Shown in pieces: positions 12,590-23,297 of a stretch of DNA of 64,000 nt; position 1 is the first letter of the stretch; each line of letters starts with the position of its first letter. Origin of the DNA: Eucommia ulmoides (taxonomy: Eukaryota > Streptophyta > Magnoliopsida > Garryales > Eucommiaceae); contig CM028326.1 in assembly GCA_016647705.1 (NCBI GenBank), forward strand, positions 16,617,901-16,681,900, given 5' to 3'. Position numbers and translations under genes: made by a program. The notes below the pieces were generated by a model. That model saw only the letters and a program-made list of their open reading frames with translations. It did no database searches and was not told where the DNA came from.

Positions 12590-13163
12590 TGTCCTCCCTC
12601 TCTCTCTTCCCTCGCCTTCTGTGTAAAACCCTAGAAATCCTCACTTGAGAATTACAAAAACCTCAGCTTGATATTTTCCCATTAAACCCCTGGATTCCCT
12701 CCAATAAAACTCCGATTCTAAATCGAAAAAGTCAATTTCTATAGAGTTTTGCCAAAAACCCTCGGATCTGACTGCAATTCCTTCTTTCTTGCTTTTGCTT
12801 TTTGTTCCCAAATACAGTTTGAATTGTAAAGTTTAGAAGCAATAGAACGATTCCACGATTGTTTTTATGGTGGGGATGGGAAGGCTATACACGGAAACCT
12901 CCAGGCCCTTATCGGCAAAGGTGAATAGGACGTTGCTCTCACTTAGGATGCCAGAGTCGACCCTTTGCTTCAGATCGGAAGTTCATCGATTTGGAGGAAG
13001 AGATAAATGGAGGATGCACCCATTGACCCTAGAAAATCTAGAGCAATTGAGGTCATCTTTTCTAACAATCAAGGATTTTTTAGAGAAGGGATACACCTTC
13101 GATGATAAACAAACTGTCAGGGTTAATGATAGAGATGTGGTAGCATATTTTTTTTGGGAGTAA
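12590..13163 (+). CDS. Hypothetical protein or gene fragment, 98 codons at 12867-13163
   Basis: The ORF at 12867-13163 has normal complexity, with an internal segment reading LTLENLEQLRSSFLTIKDF. It is preceded by about 270 bp that looks like a plant 5' UTR: CT-rich, with a telo-box-like AAACCCTA near 12626. I do not recognise a family. The stop comes straight after FFWE, and the next bases include GTAACC, so this could be a first exon or a truncated retrocopy. A LINE tail with poly(A) lies about 860 bp downstream on the same strand. Whether it is expressed cannot be judged. Confidence 0.3.
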
Positions 13164-13499
13164 CCCCTTATCTAGACCAAAAGATGAGATTGATGAAATT
13201 TCTGCAGAGCTTGATGGAAGAGAACCTTAAAAAAAATAGTCTCAATTCTGAAAAAGAATAGTAAACAAAAAGCCTTAGCGGTATGGGTGTATTAACAATC
13301 TCTTTTGGGCACTTGGGTTTGTGAAGTTAGCTATAATTGGGGGTTCTAGTGCTTGGTTGTGCTGTAAAGGTGCTTCTTTTTTATTTTCAAAGTTAGTAAA
13401 TTGATTTTCCCGAGTCGAGCTTTATCAATTGATTATTCTCCATTTCAAAGGCTAGTCGTTATCGGGAATGGTCTTGTTTCTTGATACCAATTTGGGTGA

Positions 13500-14038
13500 T
13501 GTATATTACACGATATGTCTTTGAATTGTTACTGTTTGATATTTTTGAAGTGTCTCCAGCCTCAGCTGCATCTTAGTGTCAACAATTGGTTTTTGTCTAC
13601 CTACATCAAATCCCAGTAAGTTTTCTTGCTCCTTGGTTTGGGAGTTGCTGCATTTTTCTTCCTTTTTATTGAGTATTGCTAGATTTAGTAATCTGTTCAT
13701 TGCCGGTATGTTTGGGCTGTCTTAAGTTGTTTGTTTTGTTGGGCTTGGTATTTGTTTTGTTGGGTTTGTAAATGAGATCTCTTTGAATCTCTATCATAGG
13801 CTCTTTGATAGCCTTGTGAGATTTAAAGGGATCTTTTGTAGGCTCATTGAGGTGGTCTTTTGAATTTTGGATCTTGACCATGTTTTGTTTAATTTGGAAG
13901 GCATCTGGTGAGGTGTTGGCTTGGTCCAACTGTGTGTTGGTTTGGACCATCCGATGTTGTGTTGTAATGCGTGTAGTTTGGGAAGTTTAGTCCCTTATTA
14001 ATATATTCAACCGCTTATCGAAGAAAAAAAAAAAAAAA
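13500..14038 (+). mobile_element. 3' tail of a LINE (L1-type) non-LTR retrotransposon
   Basis: The segment is T/G-rich like a plant LINE 3' UTR. It has the characteristic late words AGTCCCTTATTAATATATTC and GCTTATCGAAG and ends in an A run at 14024-14038. No RT coding sequence remains upstream, so this is a 5'-truncated copy. The 5' limit is approximate. Confidence 0.6.
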
Positions 14039-14044
14039 GTAGAC

Positions 14045-14205
14045 TTTTTGGTATTTTTTCCAAAAATTAATTTAAAACCAACTACCAAAGTTTTAGTCAC
14101 ATCTTATCCTAAATTAGAATAGATATGTTACGCTCTTGGCCAAGGTTAGTTTTCCTAACTATTTTCTACTTCTCGCAAATCTATTTTTAAAACTAATCTA
14201 AATAG
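14045..14205. repeat. Direct repeat, copy 2 (partner at 11680-11835)
   Basis: Begins a few bases after the LINE poly(A) tail and matches copy 1 over about 150 bp with scattered substitutions. Confidence 0.75.
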
Positions 14206-14239
14206 ATTTTTCATAGCAATTGAAGTTTAAAAATAATAC

Positions 14240-14241
<2 letters not shown>

Positions 14242-14289
<48 letters not shown>
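14242..14289. repeat. TA dinucleotide microsatellite
   Basis: About 24 TA units, ending at the start of the long repeat at 14290. Confidence 0.95.
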
Positions 14290-14294
<5 letters not shown>

Positions 14295-15206
14295 GAGTAT
14301 AAAATCGGTACACGCCTCGAGTATGGTCCAGTCAGGTGACAGTTGTTCTTTTGCTGAGGTGGAGTTAATGGTTGAAAATTCTTCATGTGAGTTGTATTGG
14401 GTCCTAGGAGAACTGATCTATTGTGTCCAGAGTCTTACTCCTCAAGGAGTAGTACTTGAAGAAGGCAAGGATCGGGATTTATCCCAGTAAAGCTCATCTA
14501 GCTTGTGAATAAGAGCTCAAAGAGAAGAGCTACAGAAATGCATCAAGTAAATAAATGAACTCAGAGCATTCACGTAATAAAGCGTACCTCAAGCTTGCAT
14601 AACCCCTAGTATATAAAGGCGTTGGAGATAATTAGTCGGTCCTAGACATGGTTAATTAGGTGAAGTCACGTGTTTAATTGATAATCCGGGGTGTTTAGGA
14701 GATAATCACTGGGCTTGGGCTTTTGGGCCTATTTGACGAAGCCCGCGGTCCTCCATCAGGATTGTGGTGGTGAGTTGGTAGAGGAAAGTGGAGATCCGTG
14801 AAGTCCTGGAGGAGAAACAAGCTGGAATGGATAGCCCATCGAGGTGAACAACTAAGTCTCTAAAGTTGGCCGTCTAAGGCATGATGCAAAGCTTAGGGCA
14901 ACAATATCCCTACGGGACACCTTGCTCCTTCCTAGATATAAAGGAGATTCCAAGAAAGAGCTTTGGTCAGTATATGTTCTAGTGTGGTTGTGTGAATTTC
15001 GGAATGCGTCTATGTCACTAGGAGAATGGACACATGACTGGGTCCTAGGTGCTGACTCAGTGACGCCCGAAAATATACTCATCAGTTACCCCCTAACCCT
15101 ATATGGTGAAGGAAGCAAGACGGTAGGGAAATCAATTTCTGGTTGGAACGAGTGTCTCAGAGACTTCAAAGTGTGATAAATACCTATGGTTGATATTTTT
15201 CCAACA
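14290..15206. repeat. Long direct repeat, left copy; candidate LTR of an old non-coding element
   Basis: Starts TGTTGG and ends CCAACA, a classic LTR-style inverted terminal pair, over about 917 bp. Most of it aligns in order with 18455-19215. Shared features include the ATAAAAT start, a GGGTCCT word, a run around GGAGTAGTAC and GCCGTCTA. Substitutions and small indels are many, so the pair is old. There are no coding domains inside. Confidence 0.55.
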
Positions 15207-15402
15207 ATTAACTCTTTTTGGGAAAGCGAATTTGAAATCGGCCCCCATACGGCTAGGGTCCAGGGTCAGGTAGTACGGCAGGGCGACCCTAATTTTTTTC
15301 GATTTTCAAGATGACACTTTTTTAATAGTTAATTTTTTCTGGGGAGCGAATTTGAAATAGGCCCCCATACGGTCGGGATCCGTGATTAGGTAGCACGGTA
15401 GG
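15207..15402. repeat. Internal region of the candidate LARD/TRIM-like element, with a duplicated unit
   Basis: Contains two copies of a unit of about 120 bp (GCGAATTTGAAAT, GGCCCCCATACGG, AGGTAG(C/T)ACGG). The second is cut by the solo LTR and continues at 17876. No protein-coding potential is visible. Confidence 0.5.
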
Positions 15403-16065
15403 TGTCACAACCCACCCCGGACACCCATCACTTTGGGGTCGGCATGACGTCAACATGACATCACCTGCTCACCAAACTAACTAGGAAACGACAAGTGCAT
15501 ACATAAATATACAACCACGAAAAATAGACCATATTATTTTAACGCACTACCTAATTGGGGACATACATGTCCCTACAAAATTATAATAAAAACAAAGATA
15601 AAACAACCATGAACCACTCATAGGTTCACCTCAACCAGCACCTCTCAAAATACTCTCTCACTACCGCATTGCCGGATTCTATCTAGTGCCAGTAGAAGAC
15701 CGACTCCTAACTATCGTATCTGCGAGTGTACTGTCTTCTTAATAAAAATATTTTAGAATGATCAAGCATAGAACATGTAAATATCACATATCACAAAGAA
15801 AACCCATTTTTCCTGTCACCACAGAAAACAACATATATAGGTTTATAACATCTCAATTAAACAGTAAAAATCAACATGAACGTCACAACAACCATATAGT
15901 ATAACACAATCAAAATAATAGATATATCAACGTAAATGGATACACCAATCCAGTATAAAATAAAGTATATATAATTGTAAATTTATTCAACTCATTCACC
16001 GCATATGACAAACACCTCACCACATCATACCAGACCATACCACACCACACCCTAGCTAGCCATGT

Positions 16066-16305
16066 GATCGTTTTAACCTCACGATTGGGAGTTGCAATGG
16101 TACCGTACCACCCGTAGGATATGCCTTCCTAGCGGGACATAACAACGCTCCGCTGGACTATGCCAAGCGGGTGAACAATGCTCTGCTAGACTATGCCAAG
16201 TAGGTGAATAACGCTCTGCTAGACTATGCCAAGTAGGTGAACAACGCTCTGCTGGACTATGCCAAGCAGGTGAACAACGCTCTGCTAGACTGTGCCAAGC
16301 AGGTG
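16066..16305 (-). repeat. Conserved LTR block plus 5 x 33 bp hairpin-forming minisatellite
   Basis: The conserved GATCG/CGATC block is at 16066-16107. Five consecutive 33 bp units follow at 16141, 16174, 16207, 16240 and 16273, with few substitutions. Each contains CTGCTGG and CCAAGCAG, which can pair. The position corresponds to the shorter array at 5951-6018. Confidence 0.9.
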
Positions 16306-16904
16306 AACATCCAACACTAATTTCCACCTTACCTCAACAACAACAACAACAACTTATTTCCACCTCAACAACCACAACTCTGTCCACAATCAACTTCTAC
16401 CATTTTAAAAAAAACAATAAAATCTACAATTTCAAAAACACCCAAAATACGCTTGATCCATATAAATTATAAATTCATCCAATTTTTAAGTAAACAAATT
16501 TGTCCATCATATATATATGAAAGTACACTCATCTGGTGATCCGTTCTGAAGACTTCTACCGACTATCCTCTACTGGTACTCCAGTGCTTGCGAACCTAAT
16601 AGTGACATGGTCTAAATTAATATTTTATATAAAAACAACCTAATCATGCCATGCAACCCTAATTTTCGTAATTTCCTATTCCCCACCTTTTTATTAGGAA
16701 AAAATTATTATTCGACTAGTATTGCTCCGTTAAAGTTTACTACATAAACTTTATTCAGGTGAACGGTCTCAATAATTTTTATCGTTATTTCGACATTTTA
16801 AGGCTAGTAATTTAATTTAATAATCATAAAATTTAATGAGAAACATTACCCGCTCTGAAACGGTTGTCGATTTCCTCTTCCTTAAAAAAATTAGTTTTTA
16901 CTCC

Positions 16905-17165
16905 AGTACCCACCGCCTCAACAAAGGGTCCACTGCCTCGGCGCACATGCTTCATCTTTCCTATGTTTGGCCTACTGACGCTCTTCTGCCTTGGCGAGAT
17001 TTTTCACCGCCTAGGCGAACACGCACCTTTTTCTCTGCTTTGCTTACTGACCCGTCTCCGCCTAGGCCGTCGTTTTCACTACCTCGGCGAACACACCTTA
17101 GTTTCTTTCCACTTGCATTCTACTCTCCTCTGCCTAGGCGAAGCTTTTCACCACCTAGGCGAACA
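16905..17165. repeat. Cluster of CACCGCCTAGGCGAA-type GC-rich motifs in the solo LTR
   Basis: About eight variants of a 15-17 bp motif (for example CACCGCCTAGGCGAAC and CACTACCTCGGCGAAC) are spaced 20-60 bp apart. They resemble motifs in the solo LTR near 27920-28090 and in both fold-back elements. Confidence 0.75.
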
Positions 17166-17875
17166 GTCGTCTTCTTCATTCAACTTCTACTTGCGATCAG
17201 AACAGTTGTCTCCCTCTCTCTTTCTCCTCTATCTTCGACAGCTCTTTCACGACCCCACTTCAATGATCAACCACACCTACACAACAACCAGTTCTGCCAA
17301 CAAACACCCCCCTCAAGCTTGATCAACACCCCAAAATCAACACCTTTACACATACACACACACCTGCTATACCCAAAACAGAAGAAAACAGAGTACACAC
17401 ACCCTTTTCACACACCCTTACCGTTTGAACGAGACAAATAGACAATACACACCCATATCCCGTCGAACCAACCAACAATTAACACCGAAACACGTCTTCA
17501 TGCTGATGAACTCACCATCTCCGACGATCAAGAATCTCTGACGACCCTCTCTCTCTAGTTTTCTGATTTTCTCCTCTTTTTTCAAGCTTGAATCAAGATT
17601 TTTATGGGTCATTAATTTGTATAGGTTTTAGTGGATTGGTTTATGGGTTTTGTTCACGCCATTTTTAGAAGTTCCTAAAACTGTAATTTCACCCCAAAAG
17701 TTTTTATTTCAAAAGTTAAATGTAAAATTCTTGAATTGAATGTTTTCTATTTTTTTTTTCAATTTAACCCCCAAACTTTTAAATTTTGAACTTTAATTGA
17801 CCCAATTTCACCCCGAATTCCCAATTACTCTAAATGCAACTAAAATGACGTACATGCTACAATTGGGGTCTTACA

Positions 17876-18454
17876 GTAGGGCAACCTCGAATTTCTTCAA
17901 TTTTTAGGGCAACACTTTTTCAAATGTTAACACATTCGGGGCACAAATTGGTACTTATCACATAAAGGATAAAAAATGCAACCCCAGAAGGCGTGCACCA
18001 TGGACGGGTACGGGTACAAGACAGCATGCCCCTAGGAAAGTGCCCGACACTCACGACGATTGGCCAGCAGGCCTTGGGGAAGGACCAACCCCAGTTGGGC
18101 CTTTGCTGGACCCCCGCTGGCCCAACCCGCAGCTAGCCAATGAGTGCCGAGCTTGGTAATATGAGCCTATGACTCAAGTGAGGGCAACAAGGTGGTTAGA
18201 GATTGGTTTGGGCTTTGGGCTGGGCTTTCTAGCCTGCCCGTTCCAAGATTGGAGTTGGTTAAGGCATTTGGGCTAAAGCTCGGATGTCTTGGCGAATAAA
18301 GAAAAGGGCACCACGTTAGGCTGACTTCACAGTGCAACGGAAACCTCCCACTCTTATCAGTGGAAAGATTACGAGCCAGTTTTCTGGTGGTCCATTAATG
18401 TCTAAAAGCCCATCTCAATTCAACAACTATTTTTTTCCACAGACAATGCCAAAT
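17876..18454. other. Remainder of the internal region between the two long direct repeats
   Basis: Starts with the rest of the repeat unit interrupted by the solo LTR. It continues as GC-richer DNA rich in GGGCC and TTGGGC words, without an open frame of interest. Confidence 0.45.
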
Positions 18455-19215
18455 TGTTGGTGCATAAAATTGTTACACACATTAAGTATAGTCTAGTCAA
18501 GTGACAGATGTCCTTTTGCGGATGTGGAGTTGACGGTTAAAAATTATTTACGTGAGCTATATTGGGTCCTTGTAGGACTGACTTGCAGTGTCTAGAGTCA
18601 TACTTCTAAGGGAGTAGTACCTACAAAGGCTCGTGACCGGCATTTGTCCTGACGAAACCCCTCCAGCGTGAGAATAAAAGCTCAGAGAGAAGAGGTACAA
18701 AATGCATCAAGTAAACAAATGAACTTAGAGCATTCTTTTAATAAAGCGTACCTCAAGTTTACATAGCCCCTGGTATATAGGTGTTGGAAATGATTAGTCG
18801 GGCCTAAACATGGTTAATTAGATGAAACCATGTGTTTAGTAGATAATCTGGGGCATTTAGGAGATAATCATTGGGCTTGGGCTTTTGGGCCCATTTGGTG
18901 AAGCCTGTGGGCCTCCGTAAGGCCTGTGGTGGTGAGTTGGTGGAGGAAAGTAAAAATCCGTGGAGTCTTGGACGAGAAACGAGTTGAAATTGAGAGTCGA
19001 TTGAGGTCAACGGCTAAGTCCCTGAAGTTGGCCGTCTAGGGCACGACGCAGAGCTCATGACGACAACGTCCCTGTGGGCCACCTTACTCCTTCTCGAGTG
19101 AAAAAAAGATTCTAGGGAGGAGTGTATGTTCTAGCGTGGCGCTGTGGATTTTAGAATGTACTAGGAGGATGGACACGTGACTAAGTTCTAGGTGTTGATC
19201 AATCATAACCCCTTG
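18455..19215. repeat. Long direct repeat, right copy; candidate LTR
   Basis: Starts TGTTGGTGCATAAAAT and follows the left copy (14290-15206) for about 760 bp, but lacks a clear matching end. I found no target duplication, so the class remains uncertain. Confidence 0.5.
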
Positions 19216-19693
19216 CTTTTTTGTGACTCAAGGTTAAACTTAAGCAAACATGTGCACCCAGTAAATACTGAGATTCTCCTTGATCTTCTAATAAATTGAG
19301 CAATCAATCCTATTATCCCAAGTTTCATAGTAATAATCTAATTTGGGGATCTTGGTGAGAGGTCCCACTACTTCAAAATACCACTTTTTAAGGATCATTC
19401 AAATATTTAAAAAATCATTTGGATGGTTCTCTATAAAATTGTGTTTTTAAGGGGTGAGACTTTTAAAGGAATTTCTCAAATTTATATCATTACAACCATA
19501 TTAGCCAATATTTACCAACTAATTCAATCCAAAAACACGATAATATACTATATTTTTTTTCAACAAATAAGTGACATTAATAGTTAAACACGAGGGGTAC
19601 AATGGTAATTTACTCGATTACATTTTTTGTCAATTAATCCTCACCTTACGTAGAGATCCATGTTCTTCGGTATGGCCAGAGACCAGTTTATTC
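19216..19693 (+). promoter_or_regulatory. Upstream region of the sulfotransferase gene
   Basis: About 480 bp of AT-rich, single-copy-looking sequence between the repeat and the TATA box. I saw no open frame and no transposon terminus. Promoter elements beyond the TATA box cannot be identified by eye. Confidence 0.4.
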
Positions 19694-19702
19694 TATATAT
19701 AG
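19694..19702 (+). promoter_or_regulatory. TATA box of the sulfotransferase gene
   Basis: TATATATAG lies 56 bp before the AUG. This fits a start site near 19725 and a short, CT-rich 5' UTR ending in TCTCTCCC just before the start codon. Confidence 0.65.
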
Positions 19703-19757
19703 TTAAACAATTAAGCTTAACCACAATCATAACAAATTCTCTCTCCCTCTCTCTCCC

Positions 19758-20696
19758 ATGGAGATTCCTGAACTGAGAGTCGAGTCATGTTCATTATTGC
19801 CCAAGGAAAAATGGGTGGGACCAAACGAGGTATACAAAATAAATGGGTTTTGGTTCATGGGTCCTTTCCATGAAGGAACCCTAACAGTCATCAACCATTT
19901 CAATCCATTCCCTACCGACATAATCATGGCTTCATTCCCAAAGACCGGAACCACGTGGCTCAAATCACTCCTCCACTGCATCGTTAACGGCTCATCCAAA
20001 CACTCCCTGACCCAAACCCATCCCCATGAACTCGTCCCAACGTTAGAAGTCTACATCTACCAATCAAAGGTACCCATCTCCGGCATCAAACCTACTGTCG
20101 GCGACCGTCGTATCGTCCATACCCACATACCCTACCAGCTCCTGTCCCGGGCTCTTGATTTTTCGGACTCCAAGGTTGTTTACATCACCAGAAACCCTAA
20201 GGACACCCTGATTTCCATGTGGCATTTCACCAACAAGTTCAGGAAACCCGGCCAAGAAGTGTGGCAGTTAGAGGACGCTATAGAGAAGTTTTGTGCCGGA
20301 GTTTTCCCTTGCGGACCCTACTATGACCACGTTTTGGGGTACTGGAAAGAGAGCATGAAAAAGCCCGAGAAAGTGATGTTTATTACGTACGAGGATCTTC
20401 AGAATGATCCCAGAGATCATGTGAAGAGGTTGGCTGAGTTCTTCGGGTGTCCATTTGATGGAGAGGAGGGAGAAGTTGAGGAGGTCGTGAGAAGTTGCAG
20501 CTTTGGGATACTGAGCAATCATGAGGTGAACAAGTCCGATGATTCGATGGCTTGTTTCCCGTTGCCCTACAATGCGTTCTTCAGGAAAGGTGAGAATGGG
20601 GATTACAAGAACTATCTAGATGATGCAACAATTGAGCGAATCGATGCGATTACCAGGGAGAAATTCCACAGGTCGGGTTTTATGTATGGGATTTAG
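19758..20696 (+). CDS. Cytosolic sulfotransferase (plant SOT family), intact, 312 aa
   Basis: Soluble enzyme that transfers the sulfuryl group from PAPS to a hydroxyl of a small molecule. Plant relatives act on flavonoids, brassinosteroids, salicylates, jasmonates or desulfoglucosinolates; the acceptor cannot be told from sequence alone. Residues 60-67 are the PAPS 5'-phosphosulfate loop FPKTGTTW, with Lys62. His123 in HTHIPY is the catalytic base. Arg145 and Ser153 in YITRNPKDTLISMW bind the 3'-phosphate. YEDLQNDP is at 211-218, and FRKGENGDYKN at 275-285 is the C-terminal PAPS loop. Length (312) and lack of introns and signal peptide fit the family. The usual Trp of the GDWKN loop is Tyr here. 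The start is the first AUG after the TATA box. It is the only gene in the window that looks functional. Confidence 0.95.
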   Translation: MEIPELRVESCSLLPKEKWVGPNEVYKINGFWFMGPFHEGTLTVINHFNPFPTDIIMASFPKTGTTWLKSLLHCIVNGSSKHSLTQTHPHELVPTLEVYIYQSKVPISGIKPTVGDRRIVHTHIPYQLLSRALDFSDSKVVYITRNPKDTLISMWHFTNKFRKPGQEVWQLEDAIEKFCAGVFPCGPYYDHVLGYWKESMKKPEKVMFITYEDLQNDPRDHVKRLAEFFGCPFDGEEGEVEEVVRSCSFGILSNHEVNKSDDSMACFPLPYNAFFRKGENGDYKNYLDDATIERIDAITREKFHRSGFMYGI

Positions 20697-21875
20697 TTTG
20701 CTTAATTTCCATTTTTTTTTTTTTTGTTTTTGTTTTTTTTTTAATTTTTTTTTCCGTCCGTGTTTATAATGTTTTCGATGAGATAATATTTGAGTTGCAA
20801 TACTAAAATCATTCTATGTTATGATTGATGATGATAAACAATGGTATTGAAGTCTTATTGAACTAATTTTTGAGATTGAGAAAAATCCAAGATCACGTAT
20901 CAGAGCTAAAATTACAATATCTCTAGCCCAATATCCACAAAAAAAGAGATTGGTCGAGGTTTAGTCGACTAAAGACCCGATGTGTGCGGAAGAGATTGTT
21001 GGATTTATTTCATATCAGATGTGAAAAGAATTGGTGGTCAGATTATAAGTGTAAGAAAAAACCTAATTTCACGAGTTAACTTTTGGGATTGAGAAAAATC
21101 TAAGATCACCCTAATCCATATTTTCTGATCTTATTCCGCTGCCAAACTCAAACAAAACAATTCTACAATGGCATCAAAATATATTACCTCCAAATCTGCT
21201 TTCATCATCACCAGATCAATTTATTGTTTACTATTAAACTGGACAATTCAAACCACCATTTGGAGAACTGTAGTTCAAGACAAGCTGGAAGCTAGTGATC
21301 TCTCTCATTATGTTTCCAGAGCAAATACAAGCCCCGAACAACAGATTACTGATATTTTTGGAAACCATTACACATACAGATACATCAAATGATTTGCAAT
21401 AGATAAAAATCTAAAAGACTGTATTATTTAATTATTTCCTCATTTTTTCCTCGTATTCATAATCTTTTCTCGAAACATGCAAATCAGTGAGAGACATATT
21501 GGAAAGAAAGTTTGCCTCTTTATCATGAACTCATATTCATCAATTTTCTTCTTCTTTTTTTTTTTTTTTTTTTTGGCATACCATGAGTGTCTCCACACCA
21601 ACACAGAGTGTGAGACTATCCTCGTTCGGAATGCATGGTTACCTCTCTCAACAAGTGTTTTTCCGCATGCTCAAATTCCTGACCTTGTAGAAGTCCCTCA
21701 ACTACTTTAACTCAAGCACACCTTACCACTTGACTTACATTATATTGGTTCATATTCATCAACTGAAGACATAACTTATGCATGTGAAGGAAAAATTATC
21801 CAATGAACAGTACATACAAAAGATCAAAAATCTTTCTGAGTCTGGAAACATTAGAACTAGTGTGCGATCAAGATT
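20697..21875. other. Downstream intergenic region
   Basis: T-rich stretch just after the stop codon (20710-20752), then AT-rich DNA. Two copies of a short word (GATTGAGAAAAATC followed by AAGATCAC) lie near 20874 and 21095. A 74-codon ORF at 21168-21392 begins MASKYITSKSAF but resembles nothing I know and is not called as a gene. Longer T runs occur at 21555. Confidence 0.4.
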
Positions 21876-22120
21876 CACTACAAGTAAATGACCTTTAGCA
21901 TCAATTATTCCAGCGGCACCTAAAAAATAGCCACAAAAATATATTTTTAGTGGTAAATTATTTAATTGCTACTAAACATTAAAAAATTAGAGTCAAATTT
22001 TGGTGCCAAAATTTGATCACAAATTTTAATGTCCATCTCTTTGATTAAGAAAGCAATCAAAATAAAAGAAAATACAAAAAGTTAAAAATACATAGCCAGA
22101 AAATAATTTAATTGTTAAAA
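21876..22120. mobile_element. CACTA-type transposon terminus (fragment)
   Basis: CACTACAAG, the usual CACTA terminus, starts at about 21877. It is followed by short subterminal words such as TAGTGGTAAATT and TTGCTACTAAAC in both orientations, as in plant CACTA elements. The other end was not found nearby, so this is a broken copy. The right limit is approximate. Confidence 0.5.
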
Positions 22121-22194
22121 AATTAAAAAAACATATCTTTAAAAAAAAAGAAGAAAAAAGTAAAGATATATACTTTGGGTTCCTTCCCATGTAT

Positions 22195-23297
22195 GTATCG
22201 CGAATACTCTAGTGTGAAGAAATGCGGAAGAATCAAGTCCCTATTTATAGAAGGGTCAAGAAGTTGAACCGTCGCGTTAATCAGATGGTGTGCAGAGCAT
22301 CGATTCATGCGCCATTAGCTACGTGTCGCGCATCCGGTCAATGTGTCAGTCAAGCTTCCTGCGGAAGCCTCGTGTCCATCTGGACTGACCTGTTAAACCG
22401 ACTTGTTTCTTCTCGGCCCCAGAATTCTAACTCCCAGGAGACCGTGACCAAAACCCCAATGTCTCATGTTCCATCTCCCTACCAAAGCTTAGGGGGCAAC
22501 TGATATGGGTAAAATCTGACCACCTTCACTTGTTCGCCACCTAGATCAAAACAACCACATCACCAGCGCCACTTCATCACACGGCCTCGAGAGCCCGATG
22601 AAAAGGCAACCCGGAAGCACCTCAGGTCGGTAAAAAGTAAAGGGTCATTAAGTCTTCAAGCCAGAATCTCCTCAAAGTGTCTCCCAAGAAGATCAGGTCG
22701 ACGCTCATAGCACGACCTCCACCCCGGTGCCCGAGCCAGCTTGTTACCCTTAGCAGGTTTGGCCCATGAGCTTTTCTATCAAGGAATAAAAGGCCCAAGG
22801 CTCAGGACCATAACTTTAATCCGCTGTGTCCCCATGCGCCTGACTGATTAACTATAAACCAAGCTTAAGTCCCTAATTTCCCAGAATACTAATCACCTCA
22901 TCGCCTATAAAAAGAGGGCTTCACCAATACATTTCCACAGGCGAGAACACGCATAAAAGTCGAGGTAATAGCTTTATCTCTCCAAACGACTTGTTTTCTT
23001 CCCCCCGAACTCTTACTCTCAAGTTGAAAGGGACACACTGAGAACACCTCGGCCTGTTTGGTGTGCAGGTGACAAGTCGAAACTTAGGCCGGATAGTGCC
23101 CCAACAGCCCAAACGGTGACTGGAGGGAACCTCTGGAGGATTGGGTCCTATGGCTCAAAACTCAATCCGGACAACACCTGTCCTGCTTGGATTAAACACT
23201 CCAGCAAGGACGAAAGCCATCTCCAGATCAGTTGCAGCTCTCCACGCAAAGGGTGACTGGACCATATTACTAGTTAGTCAAATTTCCGACACCAACA
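22195..23297 (+). mobile_element. 3' end of a Ty3/gypsy (probably Tat-like) element with one LTR
   Basis: A candidate LTR spans 22501-23297 (797 bp). It starts TGATATGGG after a purine-rich AGGGGGCAAC tract and has a TATAAAAAGAGG promoter box near 22903. It ends TTTCCGACACCAACA, an ending familiar from Tat-type LTRs. The sequence upstream (22195-22500) would be the 3' untranslated part of the element. No pol domains remain. Confidence 0.6.

Larger units (their letters stand above)
15403..17875 (-). mobile_element. Solo LTR of the Tekay-like family, with 5-bp target duplication
   Basis: A 2473 bp block starts TGTCACAACCC and ends GTCTTACA on the plus strand and matches the LTR at 5271-7927 in several blocks. 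It is flanked by GTAGG at 15398-15402 and 17876-17880, an exact 5-bp target duplication. The surrounding repeat unit reads straight through once the insert is removed. No internal region is present, so the full element was lost by LTR-LTR recombination. Open frames at 16836-17441 and 16079-16327 run through repeats inside the LTR and are not genes. Confidence 0.92.

Noticed and set aside
16079..16327. Minus-strand ORF with repeated CSPAWHSLAER
   Set aside because: It is the translation of five 33-bp units. A period divisible by three keeps the frame open without implying a protein.
16836..17441. 201-codon plus-strand ORF with repeated PPRRT
   Set aside because: It lies inside the solo LTR and reads through the CCGCCTAGGCG motif cluster. 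No start context, domain or homologous full-length copy is visible.
21168..21392. 74-codon ORF MASKYITSKSAF
   Set aside because: No family recognised, no UTR or splice support, in AT-rich DNA after the sulfotransferase. Too weak to call a gene.
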